64,000 bases of DNA from positions 2,927,411-2,991,410 of the forward strand of contig NC_006370.1 of NCBI RefSeq assembly GCF_000196255.1. Direction: 5' to 3'. Below, piece after piece: positions 27,641 to 38,475 of this stretch. The notes under the pieces are model-generated. The model was not told the DNA's origin. It ran no database searches and worked only from the letters and a program-made list of their open reading frames with translations. A program made the position numbers and the translations under genes. Origin of the DNA: Photobacterium profundum SS9. Its GTDB lineage: Bacteria > Pseudomonadota > Gammaproteobacteria > Enterobacterales > Vibrionaceae. Position 1 is the stretch's first letter. Every line of letters starts with the position of its first letter.

Positions 27641-27717
27641 AGAAAAACATTCCTTATCTTTATTTTAAATAACAGCTATTTATATTATGGCTATTTAATC
27701 GGCACCAAATGTAGCAC

Positions 27718-27744
27718 ATAAAAATGGCGACCACATGGTCGCCA
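27718..27744 (-). terminator. Terminator downstream of nadA
   Basis: TGGCGACC-ACAT-GGTCGCCA; on the minus strand it is followed by TTTTTATG. Confidence 0.8.
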
Positions 27745-27769
27745 CTTAAAAGACTGAGGCCCCGCACAA

Positions 27770-28831
27770 TTATGCGTTGCCTTTCACCTTCAATTGTAAT
27801 TCAGCAGCAAAGTTGAGCATGCGATTAAGCGGAATTAATGACTTTACACGTAACGCTTCATCAACGAAGATTTCATGCTTTTCTCCGCCTTCAACTAATG
27901 CACTTTCAATTGCTTTAAGCCCGTTCATTGCCATCCACGGACAATGCGCACAACTACGGCATGTTGCACCCGCACCTGCTGTTGGTGCTTCGACCAATTC
28001 TTTATCTGGCACCATTTGTTGCATTTTAAAGAAAATGCCTTTGTCGGTTGCCACAATTAATTTTGTATTCGGTAGCTCTTTTGCCGCTTTAATTAGCTGG
28101 CTAGTTGACCCTACCGCGTCAGCTAACGCCACAACGCTTGCTGGTGATTCTGGGTGAACAAGCACCGCAGCATCAGGATAGAGTGCTTTCATGTCACGAA
28201 GCGCTTTTGCTGAGAACTCATCGTGTACAACACACTCGCCCTGCCACAATAGCATTTCAGCGCCAGTATTTTTTTGAATGTAAGCACCTAAATGGCGATC
28301 AGGTCCCCAAATAATGTCTTTACCTTCACTGTCTAAGTGCTCAACAATTTCAAGGGCAATGCTTGATGTGACGACCCAATCAGCACGCGCTTTAACAGCC
28401 GCAGATGTATTGGCGTAAACGACAACAGTATGATCTGGATGAGCATCGCAAAATTCAGAGAATTTATCAGCAGGGCAACCTAAATCAAGCGAACATTCCG
28501 CTTCTAGGGTTGGCATCAGAACATTTTTTTCAGGCGTTAAGATTTTTGCAGATTCACCCATAAAGCGAACACCACAAATGATCAGTGTTTTGGCTGAATG
28601 TTGATTACCAAAACGGGCCATTTCAAGAGAATCACCAACAAAACCGCCAGTCTCTTCAGCTAGGGCCTGAATTTCGGGGTCGGTATAATAGTGAGCAACC
28701 AAAACCGCGTCTTTTTCCTTCAACAACGCTTTGATTTTCTCGACGTGAGTCAGTTTCTCTTGTTCAGATAATGGAACAGGTTTTTGCGGAAACGGGTAAA
28801 TCGTTTCAGACGGATCGTATGTTAGGCTCAT
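27770..28831 (-). CDS. nadA: Quinolinate synthase NadA
   Basis: A 353-residue [4Fe-4S] enzyme that condenses iminoaspartate with dihydroxyacetone phosphate to quinolinate in NAD synthesis. Family motifs include [31 protein letters not shown] near the N-terminus and [13 protein letters not shown] near the C-terminus; cluster cysteines are also seen in LGCPA. The length is normal for gamma-proteobacterial NadA. It is transcribed after the Tol-Pal operon in the same direction but separated from it by a terminator. Confidence 0.97.
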   Translation of the reverse strand: MSLTYDPSETIYPFPQKPVPLSEQEKLTHVEKIKALLKEKDAVLVAHYYTDPEIQALAEETGGFVGDSLEMARFGNQHSAKTLIICGVRFMGESAKILTPEKNVLMPTLEAECSLDLGCPADKFSEFCDAHPDHTVVVYANTSAAVKARADWVVTSSIALEIVEHLDSEGKDIIWGPDRHLGAYIQKNTGAEMLLWQGECVVHDEFSAKALRDMKALYPDAAVLVHPESPASVVALADAVGSTSQLIKAAKELPNTKLIVATDKGIFFKMQQMVPDKELVEAPTAGAGATCRSCAHCPWMAMNGLKAIESALVEGGEKHEIFVDEALRVKSLIPLNRMLNFAAELQLKVKGNA

Positions 28832-28920
28832 TACTTGCTCATCAGCTAGTCCTTACTATCCGGACATTATACACGGTCTAAAAAGGAATTTTTAGCTTTC
28901 GCGTAACCGATTGTTTTTCA

Positions 28921-28955
28921 AAATAAAAAGGTCCACCTTAATTCAGGCAGACCTT
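28921..28955 (-). terminator. Terminator of the Tol-Pal operon
   Basis: Minus-strand stem AAGGTC/GACCTT with an inner CCT/AGG pairing and TTTATTTT tail, 22 bp after the cpoB stop. Confidence 0.75.
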
Positions 28956-28976
28956 AAACATTGGGGGAGGAAGGTA

Positions 28977-29726
28977 TTAGTTACCAAGTTGCTTCAGGCT
29001 ACCTTCGGCTTGCCGTGAGCTGGTTGAACTTGGGTAAGTCGATATTACTTCTTGGTAATATTTCTTCGCCAATTCAACATCTTTACTACGCTCAGCAATA
29101 ACACCAAGCTTCAATAATGCATCTGAGCGTTTATTCGATTTTTCATCGCTGGTAACAGCTTTGAATTCTTTACTCGCTTCTGCTAACTTATTTTGAGTGA
29201 AGTACAACTGACCAAGCCAATAATGCGCATTCGCCTTGTACGTTGATTCTGGGTATGTCGTTAAAAAGGCATTGAATGCAGTGACTGCGCCTGCATAATC
29301 TTTCTTTTTTAAGATTAAGTTAACCGCTTTTTCATACGCTTCATTTTCGCTGATATCACCGCTGTAGGTTTCACCCGATCCAGGCTTATCAGCAGAATCT
29401 TTCTTTGCCGCTTTTTGTGGCTGTTGACTTAAGGTATCCACTTCACGATAAAGTTCACGTTGACGTTCTAGCATCTGACTTAAATCATAACTATTACGTT
29501 CAACCAAACCACGAAGTTGATCCATTTCTGAGGCTATCTGATTAAGCTGACGCTGCATATCAAGCTGAACCTGATTTCGAGCTTCAAGCATCCGCTCCAA
29601 ACGTTCAAGACTGGTGCCTTGTCCGCTTTTACTGAGTTCAGTAACAGGAGCAGGAGCGGCAACTACTTGAGTCGCCGCACCAATCAGCAACGCTAATGCG
29701 ATATTTCGCACAATGTTACTGTTCAT
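28977..29726 (-). CDS. cpoB: Cell division coordinator CpoB (YbgF)
   Basis: A 249-residue periplasmic protein with a signal peptide ending VVAAPAP. The N-terminal part (residues 35-110) is a coiled coil that trimerises, and the C-terminal half has TPR repeats (NAHYWLGQLYFTQNKLAEASKEF, LLKLGVIAERSKDVELAKKYYQEVI). CpoB links Tol-Pal outer-membrane constriction to peptidoglycan synthesis at division. It is the last gene of the operon, 18 bp after pal. Confidence 0.95.
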   Translation of the reverse strand: MNSNIVRNIALALLIGAATQVVAAPAPVTELSKSGQGTSLERLERMLEARNQVQLDMQRQLNQIASEMDQLRGLVERNSYDLSQMLERQRELYREVDTLSQQPQKAAKKDSADKPGSGETYSGDISENEAYEKAVNLILKKKDYAGAVTAFNAFLTTYPESTYKANAHYWLGQLYFTQNKLAEASKEFKAVTSDEKSNKRSDALLKLGVIAERSKDVELAKKYYQEVISTYPSSTSSRQAEGSLKQLGN

Positions 29727-29744
29727 AATCGTTTACCTGTTCTA

Positions 29745-30269
29745 TTAGTAAACTAGAACCGCACGACGGTTCTTAGCATAGTCAGCGTCAGTGTGACCAA
29801 GCACTAATGGCTTTTCTTCACCGTAGCTAACGATTGAGATCTGGCTTGCAGATACACCTAGAGCTTGTAGGTATTGAACAACTGCGTTTGCACGACGCTC
29901 ACCTAGAGCGATGTTGTATTCAGGTGTACCACGCTCATCGGCGTGACCTTCAACAATCACTTTAACATCAGAACTGTTGCTCAAGAACTCTGCGTGTGCT
30001 TCTAGCATCGCTTGGTAATCAGCTTGGATTTCTGCTGTATCGAACTTAAAGTAAACAGTTTGCTCTTGACGAAGCTCTTGACTACGTAGCTCTTGCTCAG
30101 AAAGTGCAGCTGAACCACCATCTACTGGCGTTGTTACTACTGTTTGAGTAGAACCGTCAGTGGTTTCTGATGCAGCTGAACTATCAGTGCTATCTGTTGA
30201 GCTACAAGCAGCAAGAGTCATCATTGGCAGCGCAATTGCCAAACCCTTTAAAATTTTGTTAAGTTGCAT
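29745..30269 (-). CDS. pal: Peptidoglycan-associated lipoprotein Pal
   Basis: A 174-residue outer-membrane lipoprotein. The lipobox LAAC sits at residues 19-22 and is followed by a Ser/Thr-rich linker. The OmpA-like domain contains [23 protein letters not shown], which binds meso-diaminopimelate of the cell wall. Pal works with TolB and TolA in outer-membrane invagination during division. Confidence 0.98.
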   Translation of the reverse strand: MQLNKILKGLAIALPMMTLAACSSTDSTDSSAASETTDGSTQTVVTTPVDGGSAALSEQELRSQELRQEQTVYFKFDTAEIQADYQAMLEAHAEFLSNSSDVKVIVEGHADERGTPEYNIALGERRANAVVQYLQALGVSASQISIVSYGEEKPLVLGHTDADYAKNRRAVLVY

Positions 30270-30305
30270 TTTATATTTCCTTTATTATCGCAAAAACGCT
30301 AAATG

Positions 30306-31652
30306 TTATAAGAACGGGCCCCAAGAAGGTGCACGTACTCGCCCATTTGTCGTAGGTAATCGAGCTTTAAATCGCCCATCAATCGACACTAACGACAGTT
30401 CATTAGATTTATTATTTACTGAACTGTAGATAACCATGCCGCCATTAGGTGCTATGCTTGGTGACTCATCCAAAAATGTTTTGGTTAAAATTTGAACGGC
30501 ACCGGTTTTCAAGTCTTGCTTAGCAATGTTGAAACCCGTATCAGAACGGTTCACCATCACTAAATAACGCCCATCGGGTGTCAATTGCCCCCCGAGGTTC
30601 TGACTTCCTTGCCAAGTCAAACGCTTAGTCGAGTTATCCGCTAAATTTACGCGATAAATCTGCGGTTGACCACCTCTGTCTGAAGTAAAAATCAGAGACT
30701 TACCGTCTGGATCCCAAAAGGCTTCCGTATTATTCGCTCGACCTGATGTGATTTGGGTTAATTTTTTCGTCTTTAAATCTTTAATATAAATTTGCAAACT
30801 ACCGGTTTTCGACAACACAAGCGCCAATTTTTTACCATCTGGCGAGAAACGAGGAGAACCATTATGACGTGGGTATGAAGTAACCAGTTCACGAGTACCT
30901 TTGTAGATATCCATGATATAAATCTGTGCTTGCTGATTCTCGAAGCTAACATACGCTAGCTTACTGCCATCAGGCGACCAAGCTGGTGACATCAACGGCT
31001 GCCTAGACTTTAAAACAAGACGTTCGTTAAACCCATCGTAATCAGCAACACGAAGTTGATAAGGATGTTTTGATTTATCATCAATCACGACATACGCAAT
31101 ACGGGTTAAAAAAGCCCCTTGCTCGCCAGTTAACGCTTCATAAACCACATCAGAAATACGGTGGGCATATTGGCGTAAACGAGTTTCTTTCACGATTGCA
31201 CGATTATTGACGAGCAAATGATCTTTGGTTAAGACCAACTCGCCATTCGCTAAACCCCGGCTTTCACCGCTGGTTAACTGACCACGAACAACATCAACCA
31301 ACTGATAATTAACAACATAATTACCTTCTGCATTCTTGGTTACTTTGCCCGTTACTAACGCATCAACCCCCATTGCAGTCCAAGCCCGATAATCGATTTG
31401 TTCTTCGCTATCAGGTGTTTGTGGCATTTTACTTGTCGCTATCGGGCTGAACTTACCACTTCGCTGTAAATCAGACGCAATAACCGAAGATATATCAGTC
31501 GGTAGTTTACCTTCGCCTTCCCATGTGAACGGTATAATACCGATTGGGCGGGCTGAATCGATACCTTCTGTAATCACTAATTCAAGCTCAGCTTGTGCTA
31601 TTTGGCTAAAACTCAGCAGAGCTATACATAGGCCCATCATCCAACGTTTCAT
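30306..31652 (-). CDS. tolB: Tol-Pal system protein TolB
   Basis: A 448-residue periplasmic protein with a signal peptide ending AQA, an N-terminal domain and a C-terminal six-bladed beta-propeller with repeated D-G-K-x-L/I-x-F motifs ([24 protein letters not shown]). I chose the ATG at 31652 because it follows AAGGAGATATTG; the upstream ATG at 31667 overlaps the tolA stop and has no ribosome site. TolB passes Pal between peptidoglycan and TolA. Confidence 0.97.
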   Translation of the reverse strand: MKRWMMGLCIALLSFSQIAQAELELVITEGIDSARPIGIIPFTWEGEGKLPTDISSVIASDLQRSGKFSPIATSKMPQTPDSEEQIDYRAWTAMGVDALVTGKVTKNAEGNYVVNYQLVDVVRGQLTSGESRGLANGELVLTKDHLLVNNRAIVKETRLRQYAHRISDVVYEALTGEQGAFLTRIAYVVIDDKSKHPYQLRVADYDGFNERLVLKSRQPLMSPAWSPDGSKLAYVSFENQQAQIYIMDIYKGTRELVTSYPRHNGSPRFSPDGKKLALVLSKTGSLQIYIKDLKTKKLTQITSGRANNTEAFWDPDGKSLIFTSDRGGQPQIYRVNLADNSTKRLTWQGSQNLGGQLTPDGRYLVMVNRSDTGFNIAKQDLKTGAVQILTKTFLDESPSIAPNGGMVIYSSVNNKSNELSLVSIDGRFKARLPTTNGRVRAPSWGPFL

Positions 31653-31666
31653 CAATATCTCCTTCA

Positions 31667-32710
31667 TTATTGTGGGCTTACCGTAAGTCGAATACTTCGA
31701 AGCTTCTCGACAACCTGAGGGTCATCTGGCATCGGGAACTGACTGACTTTAACAACGGCAGCTTTCGCAGCACGGCAAAGGCGATTATCTCCCCCTGCTT
31801 CAGATGCATTCAGTAACAAGCCATTGGCTGATAAGCGCATTGTTAAAATACACTCTTTACCAAAGAAGCTTTGATCAACCAACAAATTCTGTTGGATCAT
31901 TTGAGTATAGATTGCACCATAACGAGAGACCTCATCAGCAACAAATTGCCCACGAGCACCACCCCGTTGCTCACTTTCCGTCTCAAGGCCTGCAAACATA
32001 TCGTTTAAAGCCGCTTCTTGCTGACGCTGAAGCTCTTTTGCTTCAGCCGCTTTACGAACTGCTTCTTTGCGTGCTACTTCTGCTTTACGCGCAGCAGCTT
32101 CGGCTTTTTCTTTCGCCGCCACTTGTGCTTTACGTTCTGCTTCTGCTGCCTTACGATCAGCTTCGGCTTTACGTGTCGCTTCTTCTGCTTTACGTTGTTG
32201 CTCGACTTTTTTCTGCCTTGTTAATTCAGCTTTCTGTGCCGCTTCTTGTTTCTGCTTTCTATCTGCTTCCGCTTTGGCTGCTTGTTGTTTTGCCACTTTC
32301 GTTGCTTCATCTGCCTTGCGTTTTTCTTCCGCCGCTTTTCGCTTCTCGACATTTATTCGCTTACGTTCTGCTTCTGCACGGCGTGTTTCTTGTTCCGCTT
32401 TTACTTTATCGGATTTCAGCTGTCTTAAGCGTTGTTCTTCTGCTTTACGTTGCTTCTCTAATGACGCTGCTTGCTGCTCAAGACGCTTTAATCTGTCTTG
32501 CTCCGATTTTTTGGCGGCTTCACGTTGTTGACGAATCTGTTTGGCTTGTTGATTAACTAACGCAGGATCAACAACCACAGCCTGAATTGTATTGCCAGAA
32601 GGTTTGGGCTTACTCGTAGAGAAATCCGTTCCCGAAAGTAACACCACTAACAATACAGCATGAAGAAGTAACGATATGATAACGGCGGTAGTATAACTAT
32701 TACTTTTCAT
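31667..32710 (-). CDS. tolA: Tol-Pal system protein TolA
   Basis: A 347-residue inner-membrane protein with one N-terminal membrane helix (residues 8-26), a long Ala/Lys/Glu-rich helical middle (residues 55-230) that spans the periplasm, and a small C-terminal domain with [15 protein letters not shown] and a Cys pair. It couples the proton motive force harvested by TolQR to TolB-Pal. The biased middle creates long spurious frames on the opposite strand. Confidence 0.97.
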   Translation of the reverse strand: MKSNSYTTAVIISLLLHAVLLVVLLSGTDFSTSKPKPSGNTIQAVVVDPALVNQQAKQIRQQREAAKKSEQDRLKRLEQQAASLEKQRKAEEQRLRQLKSDKVKAEQETRRAEAERKRINVEKRKAAEEKRKADEATKVAKQQAAKAEADRKQKQEAAQKAELTRQKKVEQQRKAEEATRKAEADRKAAEAERKAQVAAKEKAEAAARKAEVARKEAVRKAAEAKELQRQQEAALNDMFAGLETESEQRGGARGQFVADEVSRYGAIYTQMIQQNLLVDQSFFGKECILTMRLSANGLLLNASEAGGDNRLCRAAKAAVVKVSQFPMPDDPQVVEKLRSIRLTVSPQ

Positions 32711-32722
32711 CCGACTACCTAC

Positions 32723-33166
32723 CTATTGTTCTAATGGTTCAGTCATTAAACCAACAGAACCTACCCCTGCTTGACTTAACGCATCAAGTGTTTCGATAAT
32801 GAAAGAGTATGGTACTCGCCCATCACCGCCAACCATCACCAATGATTTAGGATTAAGTTGTAATTCGGCTTTCACTCGGGTCAATAAGTCATTCAGCACT
32901 AACCCGCGGAGCATGTCACCGTTATCAACGCTTAGGCCTAAATTGCCGTTTTGATCAACTTCAACAATAATTGGCGCGCCTGAATTATCTTTATATAAAT
33001 CAGCAACGGTTTTCGCGGTTTGAGTAGTAGGCAATTCAACATCGACCCCTTGTGTAACAAAAGGCGATGTAACCATGAAGATAATCAAAAGTACCAACAT
33101 CACATCGATATAAGGTACGACATTGATTTCAGCCGTCAATTTTCGCTTTTTAGGTTGATAAGCCAT
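32723..33166 (-). CDS. tolR: Tol-Pal system protein TolR
   Basis: A 147-residue protein of the ExbD/TolR family with one membrane helix containing the key Asp (INVVPYIDVMLVLLIIFMV), then a periplasmic domain. It forms the proton channel with TolQ. It follows tolQ by 6 bp. Confidence 0.97.
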   Translation of the reverse strand: MAYQPKKRKLTAEINVVPYIDVMLVLLIIFMVTSPFVTQGVDVELPTTQTAKTVADLYKDNSGAPIIVEVDQNGNLGLSVDNGDMLRGLVLNDLLTRVKAELQLNPKSLVMVGGDGRVPYSFIIETLDALSQAGVGSVGLMTEPLEQ

Positions 33167-33172
33167 TGCTTA

Positions 33173-33859
33173 TTACTCCTGATTAGCGGCAAATGCCTGA
33201 CGGTGAAGAATACTTGAAAACTCTTCCATAAAGGTCGCATAGGTATGCTCAAGCTTGGACACTTGGTTCGTCAGTTTGTTATAAAACATAACCGCCGGAA
33301 TCGCAGCAAAAAGCCCCATTGCAGTTGCAACTAGTGCTTCTGCAATACCAGGAGCAACCATTGCGAGTGTTGCCTGCTTTACTGCACCAAGTGCAATAAA
33401 TGCGTGCATAATCCCCCAAACAGTACCAAACAAACCAATATAAGGGCTAATTGAACCCACTGTTGCAAGAAAAGGTAAGCTGGTTTCTAATTCATCAACC
33501 TCACGTAAAAGCGATACGCGCATTGCTCGGGAGGTACCTTCCATTACCGCATCTGGCACTTGCCCATTACTGCGATGTAAACGGGCATACTCTTTAAATC
33601 CGGTATAAAAGATTTGCTCTGATCCCATCAGATCATCTTTACGCGCTTCAACTTCTTTATAAAGTTGTGACAGATCAACACCTGACCAAAAACGGTCTTC
33701 AAAACGACCAGCCTTTGAAGCTGCATTAGATAAAATTTGCGAGCGTTTAATGATCATTGCCCAAGAAGCAACTGACATACCAAGCAAGATTAGCATTACG
33801 ATCTTAACTAACAGGCTAGCCTGTAGAAAAAGATCCAGAATTGACAGTTCAGCACTCAC
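33173..33859 (-). CDS. tolQ: Tol-Pal system protein TolQ
   Basis: A 228-residue inner-membrane protein of the MotA/TolQ/ExbB family. The C-terminal pair of helices holds the conserved [13 protein letters not shown] and [23 protein letters not shown] blocks. It forms a proton-driven motor with TolR. Its start overlaps the ybgC stop by four bases. Confidence 0.98.
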   Translation of the reverse strand: MSAELSILDLFLQASLLVKIVMLILLGMSVASWAMIIKRSQILSNAASKAGRFEDRFWSGVDLSQLYKEVEARKDDLMGSEQIFYTGFKEYARLHRSNGQVPDAVMEGTSRAMRVSLLREVDELETSLPFLATVGSISPYIGLFGTVWGIMHAFIALGAVKQATLAMVAPGIAEALVATAMGLFAAIPAVMFYNKLTNQVSKLEHTYATFMEEFSSILHRQAFAANQE

Positions 33860-34263
33860 TTAGAAATCTCCGACATAATAAATTGAGGAATTGCAGTTGG
33901 TTTCATGGTTTCAGTATTGACACAGGCTACCTTAACAGTAGCTTGACACAAGCTCTGACCTGCATTGTTAACTAAATCCTGACAAAATATGATTGACGCT
34001 TTTTTTACAGTTTCAACACATGTTTGTACGATAAGTTGCTCATCTAAACGCGCGCCTTTTAAATAATCCATATCAATATGACGAATAACAAAACTCGCTT
34101 TATTTTTAAATAGCTCTTGTTGGCTGACTCCGATACTTCTTAGTAGTTCCGTTCTTGCACGTTCAAAAAACTTTAGGTAATTAGCATGGTAAACCAAGCC
34201 GCCTACATCAGTATCTTCATAATAAATAGTGATTGGCCATTTAAATATGTTTTTTTCTACCAT
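33856..34263 (-). CDS. ybgC: Acyl-CoA thioesterase YbgC
   Basis: A 135-residue hot-dog-fold thioesterase with the active-site stretch [25 protein letters not shown], the classic YbgC motif with catalytic Asp. It is the first gene of the ybgC-tolQRAB-pal-cpoB operon, as in most gamma-proteobacteria; its link to Tol-Pal may be phospholipid-related. Confidence 0.97.
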   Translation of the reverse strand: MVEKNIFKWPITIYYEDTDVGGLVYHANYLKFFERARTELLRSIGVSQQELFKNKASFVIRHIDMDYLKGARLDEQLIVQTCVETVKKASIIFCQDLVNNAGQSLCQATVKVACVNTETMKPTAIPQFIMSEISK

Positions 34264-34450
34264 GTTTAATCCACAAGAGTGATGGAACTAAATGCCTAAT
34301 AACGACTTTAAAGGCTTAATTTGCCTACTATACCTAACTTCATCCGCTTTATGAAATATCCCGAAAGCATCTTCAGCAGCAACGCATAACATTTCTAACA
34401 ATAGCAGTATTGTACAGCGTTTCTTTGCTGGTTAAGTATATTTTACGCAA

Positions 34451-34486
34451 AAAAACAGCCTATTACTCAATCAGTAATGGGCTGTC
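34451..34486 (-). terminator. Terminator of the cydAB operon
   Basis: Minus-strand stem ACAGCC/GGCTGT extended by ATTACT/AGTAAT, followed by TTTTTTTGC, about 27 bp after the ybgE stop. Confidence 0.9.
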
Positions 34487-34512
34487 TATTGTGTATCTAA
34501 ATGTAACTTTGT

Positions 34513-34818
34513 TTAGTAACTAAAACGCAGCCACATAATATAGCTCAAGATAGGTAAGGCGATAAATGGCGTAAACACAACTTGCCAATACCAATGGCGC
34601 GGTACAAAGCCCACCCCATAAATCATTGCCGAGCAGGTTGCCCATATTAATGTTGGCGATGTGATTAGGTCAAAACCACCAATAGCCTGAGCAAAATGAG
34701 TAGGATCCCACACTACCAGCCCTGCTGACGCTATCGTCAGCAGAAAGGATAATGCACGTAATAGTGCATTATCTAATAACTGATGAGCCTGTGCGACCCA
34801 TACGCTGAGGCTACTCAC
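34513..34818 (-). CDS. ybgE: Cyd operon protein YbgE
   Basis: A small protein with three hydrophobic segments and the family blocks LRALSF, VVWDPTHFA and YGVGFVPRHWYWQ, matching YbgE of cytochrome bd operons; exact role unknown. I prefer the GTG at 34818 (101 residues), which overlaps the cydX stop by eight bases and gives a normal N-terminus. An ATG at 34848 would add 10 residues but lie well inside cydX. Confidence 0.88.
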   Translation of the reverse strand: MSSLSVWVAQAHQLLDNALLRALSFLLTIASAGLVVWDPTHFAQAIGGFDLITSPTLIWATCSAMIYGVGFVPRHWYWQVVFTPFIALPILSYIMWLRFSY

Positions 34819-34918
34819 CTTTGTTATCCATATCTTCAGTTGTTTCAAGCCATAAAGCGTTGATGATACCGAATGAACAGGCTAGCAGAACACCAAGAAT
34901 CCAAGCGAAATACCACAT
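34811..34918 (-). CDS. cydX: Cytochrome bd oxidase small subunit CydX
   Basis: A 35-residue single-helix protein: MWYFAWILGVLLACSFGI then ALWLE. This is the CydX/CbdX signature (W-Y-F-x-W-I-L-G and the later W-x-E). It stabilises haem b595/d in the bd oxidase. It has a strong AAGGAG site and begins 12 bp after cydB. Confidence 0.95.
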   Translation of the reverse strand: MWYFAWILGVLLACSFGIINALWLETTEDMDNKGE

Positions 34919-34929
34919 AGTCTGTCTCC

Positions 34930-36066
34930 TTAATACAGTGAAGTTTTGTTGTCTTCGATATACTTACTATCAAGACGACCAAACATTTTGTAGTAACACC
35001 ATGAAGTGTAAATAAGAATAATTGGCACCATAACAAATGCTACACCAGTCATAATGTTTAGCGTAAGTTCACTTGATGTTGAGTCCCACACGGTCAAACT
35101 ATTCGATGGTACTAGGCTTGAAGGCATAATGAACGGGAACAATGCGAAACCAAATGTCAATATTACACCTACTATGGTTAAGCTTGATGTCAAAAATGCA
35201 AAACCTGCACGATTAGCGCGAGAAGCTACAACCGTTAGCAATGGCATAACAACCGCAAGAATTGGTGCAATCCATAGTAATGGGTAAGCATCAAAGTTTG
35301 CGAACAATGCACCTGTTTCACGCATTACTTCTTTCGCTAATGGGTTTGATGGACCATTGGTGATAATTTCAGAAGTAATAACATAACCTTCGATGCTTTG
35401 AGCCCATATACCAGCAGCTGCAAAACATACCGCTGTAATTACAGCAGTGATAGATGCAACGTTACGAGAACGCTCATGGAGTGCATCCGCTGTTTTCATC
35501 TGTAGATATGTTGCACCTTGGGTCACGATCATCATCAAGCTCACAACGCCACATAGCAGTGCAAACGGATTCAGCAAACCAAGAAAAGATCCTTTGTAGC
35601 TAGGTACCAGAAACTCACTCAGTACAAACGGTACGCCTTGCAGCAAATTACCGAAAGCCACACCAAAGATCACTGGTGGCACAAAGCTACCAACGAAAAT
35701 TGCACGGTCCCATGCACTACGCCATTTTGGCGCTTCAATCTTAGAACGGTAATCAAAGCCTAACGGACGTAACCATAAAGCCGCCAGTGTTAATACCATT
35801 GCGAAGTAGAAACCAGAAAACGCTGTTGCGTAAACAAGAGGCCAAGCCGCAAATAAAGCACCACCCGCAGTGATCAACCAAACTTGGTTACCATCCCAAT
35901 GCGGTGCAATTGAGTTAATCATTATTCGGCGTTCTGTATCTGTCTTGCCAATAATGTTAGACAAGATACCGACACCCATATCAAAACCATCTGTAATCGC
36001 GAAACCGATGCAAAGCACACCAATTAACAGCCACCAGATGAATCGCAATACTTCATATTCAAACAT
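34930..36066 (-). CDS. cydB: Cytochrome bd ubiquinol oxidase subunit II
   Basis: A 378-residue polytopic membrane subunit with the opening block FIWWLLIGVLCIGFAITDGFDMGVG and IAPHWDGNQVWLITAGGALFAAWP, diagnostic of CydB. It pairs with CydA to reduce oxygen to water at low oxygen tension. It is 17 bp downstream of cydA. Confidence 0.98.
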   Translation of the reverse strand: MFEYEVLRFIWWLLIGVLCIGFAITDGFDMGVGILSNIIGKTDTERRIMINSIAPHWDGNQVWLITAGGALFAAWPLVYATAFSGFYFAMVLTLAALWLRPLGFDYRSKIEAPKWRSAWDRAIFVGSFVPPVIFGVAFGNLLQGVPFVLSEFLVPSYKGSFLGLLNPFALLCGVVSLMMIVTQGATYLQMKTADALHERSRNVASITAVITAVCFAAAGIWAQSIEGYVITSEIITNGPSNPLAKEVMRETGALFANFDAYPLLWIAPILAVVMPLLTVVASRANRAGFAFLTSSLTIVGVILTFGFALFPFIMPSSLVPSNSLTVWDSTSSELTLNIMTGVAFVMVPIILIYTSWCYYKMFGRLDSKYIEDNKTSLY

Positions 36067-36083
36067 TGCTTACTCTCCCTGAA

Positions 36084-37670
36084 TTACGCTTCAACCTGAC
36101 GCGATACCACATTCTGTGGTGCATCATTTTGTTCAAAGTGATAACGACCTGTTTTCAGGCTACTTGGACCTTTACGAGCGAACTTAACCATCAGGTACAC
36201 TTCAACAATCAAGAACACGGTGTAAAGTGCAATCATTGACACCAATGTTGTAATAATTGCTGATGGCTCAAGATCAGAAACCGCCATAGATACAGGTAAG
36301 ATTTCACCTACAGCCCATGGTTGACGACCATACTCTGCAACGAACCAACCGGCTTCAATTGCGATCCAAGGTAGTGGTAATCCGTAAAGCGCAGCTTTAA
36401 GCAGCCACTTTTTCTCAGTGATCTTGTGACGACACGTTTGGATAAATGCAGCACCGATGATGCCCAGCATTAAGAAGCCAGCAGCAACCATGATACGGAA
36501 GCTAAAGAACAGTGGCCAAACGGTAGGGATTGAATCATCAACAGCTTTAGCAATATGCTCAGGCGTTGCATCAACAACGTTGTCTGTATATGGCTTAAGT
36601 AGGAAACCATAACCAAGATCTTGTTTCACCGCATCAAATGCAGCAATGTTTTCTGGTGAGCGATCGCCACTACGTAGTTTTTCAAGTAAACCGTACGCAA
36701 CCATACCGTTACGAATACGTACTTCGTGCTCATCTTTCAGATCACGTAAGCCAGTTACTTCGGTATCAGTAGAACGTGTCGCAATGATACCCATCATATA
36801 TGGGATCTTAATGGCGAAGTCAGTTTCCATTGTTTCTTGATTTGGCAAACCAAACACAGTAAACGCTGCAGGAGCTTCTTCTGTGTGCCATTCAGCTTCA
36901 ATTGCAGCAAGCTTCGTTTTCTGAACATCGCCCAGCTCGTAGCCTGATTCATCACCAAGAATGATGACAGACACAATCGCAGCCATACCAAATGATGCAG
37001 CAATGGCAAAAGACCGACGTGCAAACGGGATATCACGACCTTTCAGCATATAGTAAGAACTAATTGCAAGAACGAACATCGAGCCAGCTACATAACCAGA
37101 AGCGACTGTGTGAACGAATTTCACCTGCGCAACCGGGTTAAAGATAACCTCAGAGAAGCTCACCATTTCCATACGCATGGTTTCGAAATTGAACTCAGCC
37201 CCGACTGGATTCTGCATCCAAGCATTGGCAATCAAAATCCACAACGCAGAGAAGCTAGATGCAATCGCAACCAACCATGTCACCGCAAGGTGTTGACGCT
37301 TTGATAGACGCTCCCAGCCGAAAAAGAATAGACCAACCAGAGTGGATTCAAGGAAGAACGCCATCAACGCTTCGATGGCAAGAGGCGCCCCGAAAATGTC
37401 ACCAACGTAGTGAGAATAATATGCCCAGTTTGTACCAAACTGGAATTCCATAGTAAGGCCGGTGGCCACACCTAGAGCGAAGTTAATACCAAAAAGCTTA
37501 CCCCAGAACTTTGTCATGTCCTTATAGATTTGCTTTCCAGTCATTACATAAACTGATTCCATGATGGCTAGTAGGAACGCCATACCTAGAGTCAGTGGTA
37601 CGAACAAAAAGTGATACATCGCAGTTAATGCGAACTGTAATCTCGATAGTTCGACGACATCAGTGAACAT
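36084..37670 (-). CDS. cydA: Cytochrome bd ubiquinol oxidase subunit I
   Basis: A 528-residue membrane protein with the N-terminal [22 protein letters not shown] (haem b595 ligand His), a long Q-loop after residue 240, and [12 protein letters not shown] near the C-terminus, the standard CydA landmarks. Ubiquinol oxidation occurs at the periplasmic Q-loop. Two FNR-type boxes lie in the upstream spacer, consistent with induction at low oxygen. Confidence 0.98.
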   Translation of the reverse strand: MFTDVVELSRLQFALTAMYHFLFVPLTLGMAFLLAIMESVYVMTGKQIYKDMTKFWGKLFGINFALGVATGLTMEFQFGTNWAYYSHYVGDIFGAPLAIEALMAFFLESTLVGLFFFGWERLSKRQHLAVTWLVAIASSFSALWILIANAWMQNPVGAEFNFETMRMEMVSFSEVIFNPVAQVKFVHTVASGYVAGSMFVLAISSYYMLKGRDIPFARRSFAIAASFGMAAIVSVIILGDESGYELGDVQKTKLAAIEAEWHTEEAPAAFTVFGLPNQETMETDFAIKIPYMMGIIATRSTDTEVTGLRDLKDEHEVRIRNGMVAYGLLEKLRSGDRSPENIAAFDAVKQDLGYGFLLKPYTDNVVDATPEHIAKAVDDSIPTVWPLFFSFRIMVAAGFLMLGIIGAAFIQTCRHKITEKKWLLKAALYGLPLPWIAIEAGWFVAEYGRQPWAVGEILPVSMAVSDLEPSAIITTLVSMIALYTVFLIVEVYLMVKFARKGPSSLKTGRYHFEQNDAPQNVVSRQVEA

Positions 37671-37932
37671 GTTGAACTCCTTTTTTCGTCAGGCTGAGTG
37701 ACGACAGTACTTACACAGTGTACCGATTGTTGGGCTTAGCAAAATGTAGCTTACAAACCCGCAATTTGATTGCCGTTCTGGCTGCCATATCAAGTGATAT
37801 CAATGACTTCCTTCTTATGTTGCGGCTATGTGTCAAATTAGTTAGTTTATTGTTGAGCTACAGCTAATAAAGTCATTGCTAATATTACTGACAATCACTG
37901 CCCGCGGCAAAGGATTTATCACACATTTTTCT

Positions 37933-37946
37933 TTGATAAACATCAA
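37933..37946. promoter_or_regulatory. FNR-type box 1 upstream of cydA
   Basis: TTGATAAACATCAA is a perfect TTGAT-N4-ATCAA FNR consensus, about 265 bp upstream of cydA. Confidence 0.7.
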
Positions 37947-37982
37947 TAAAAGCTGTTCATTTTTCAATCAACAGTCATCGGT

Positions 37983-37996
37983 TTGATATAGATCAA
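37983..37996. promoter_or_regulatory. FNR-type box 2 upstream of cydA
   Basis: TTGATATAGATCAA is a second perfect FNR consensus 50 bp from the first. It could serve cydA or the small transcription unit on the other strand. Confidence 0.7.
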
Positions 37997-38041
37997 GTTT
38001 TACAGTACTCTTTTTGAAAATTTTATAACGTATTAAAAGAT

Positions 38042-38114
38042 AAGATTTTTCATAACATATCGAGCTAATTAATAGGATAAGACATCTTATTTTAAAATCT
38101 TCATCACTCGATAT
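38042..38114. other. Two interleaved 8-bp inverted repeats
   Basis: AAGATTTT (38042-38049) pairs with AAAATCTT (38094-38101), and ATATCGAG (38057-38064) pairs with CTCGATAT (38107-38114). The order a-b-a'-b' would allow a pseudoknot in RNA. The spacer 37671-38400 has no gene otherwise. Confidence 0.4.
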
Positions 38115-38231
38115 ACATTGTTAGAAAAAAGAAGGGTAACTCACCTTTATTCCAAATCTGTTACATGCCTATACCACCTAGGGAACAACATCAATATTAT
38201 AGAGTTAACGCATAAAATAGAACAGATTATG

Positions 38232-38248
38232 GATTAGATATTCTAATC
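38232..38248. promoter_or_regulatory. 17-bp perfect palindrome, candidate activator site
   Basis: GATTAGA-TAT-TCTAATC lies about 64 bp upstream of the inferred start of the small transcript, the usual distance for a class I activator. No matching regulator is known to me. Confidence 0.5.
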
Positions 38249-38269
38249 TAAAAAAAGAAAATTTCTTGC

Positions 38270-38297
38270 TTTTCACTTTAGGGAAAATATCTATAAT
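38270..38297 (+). promoter_or_regulatory. Promoter of the small transcription unit
   Basis: A perfect -10 TATAAT (38292-38297) is preceded, at 16-bp spacing, by the -35-like TTTTCA. Transcription would begin near 38304. Confidence 0.6.
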
Positions 38298-38400
38298 CAG
38301 CGGCAGAAACAGGTTGAACCATCCAGAGAAGAAAAGTCATCTTTTAGATAGGTTGAAAACAGTTTCCCGATTAAAACCTAAATTGATTGAGGAAGTCACA

Positions 38401-38475
38401 ATGGCTCGTATTTTTGAAAAAATCATCTCTTTATACCAACCAGCATTCGTTGAACTATACAAAAATGGTCACTAG
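38401..38475 (+). CDS. 24-residue small protein, possible dual-function RNA
   Basis: A short frame with a good ribosome site (TTGAGGAAG, 8 bp before ATG) encoding 24 residues: MARIFEKIISLY then QPAFVELYKNGH. It is an amphipathic helix-like peptide without signal sequence. It has its own promoter, an upstream palindrome and a strong terminator, giving a transcript of about 365 nt with a long 3' part after the stop. Such a unit resembles dual-function sRNAs (SgrS/SgrT or Vibrio VcdRP types), but I cannot assign it to any of them. Confidence 0.7.
   Translation: MARIFEKIISLYQPAFVELYKNGH

Noticed and set aside
31804..32556. 250-codon and further plus-strand frames opposite tolA
   Set aside because: Created by the biased Ala/Lys/Glu codons of the TolA helix; translated peptides are Leu- or Cys-rich low complexity.
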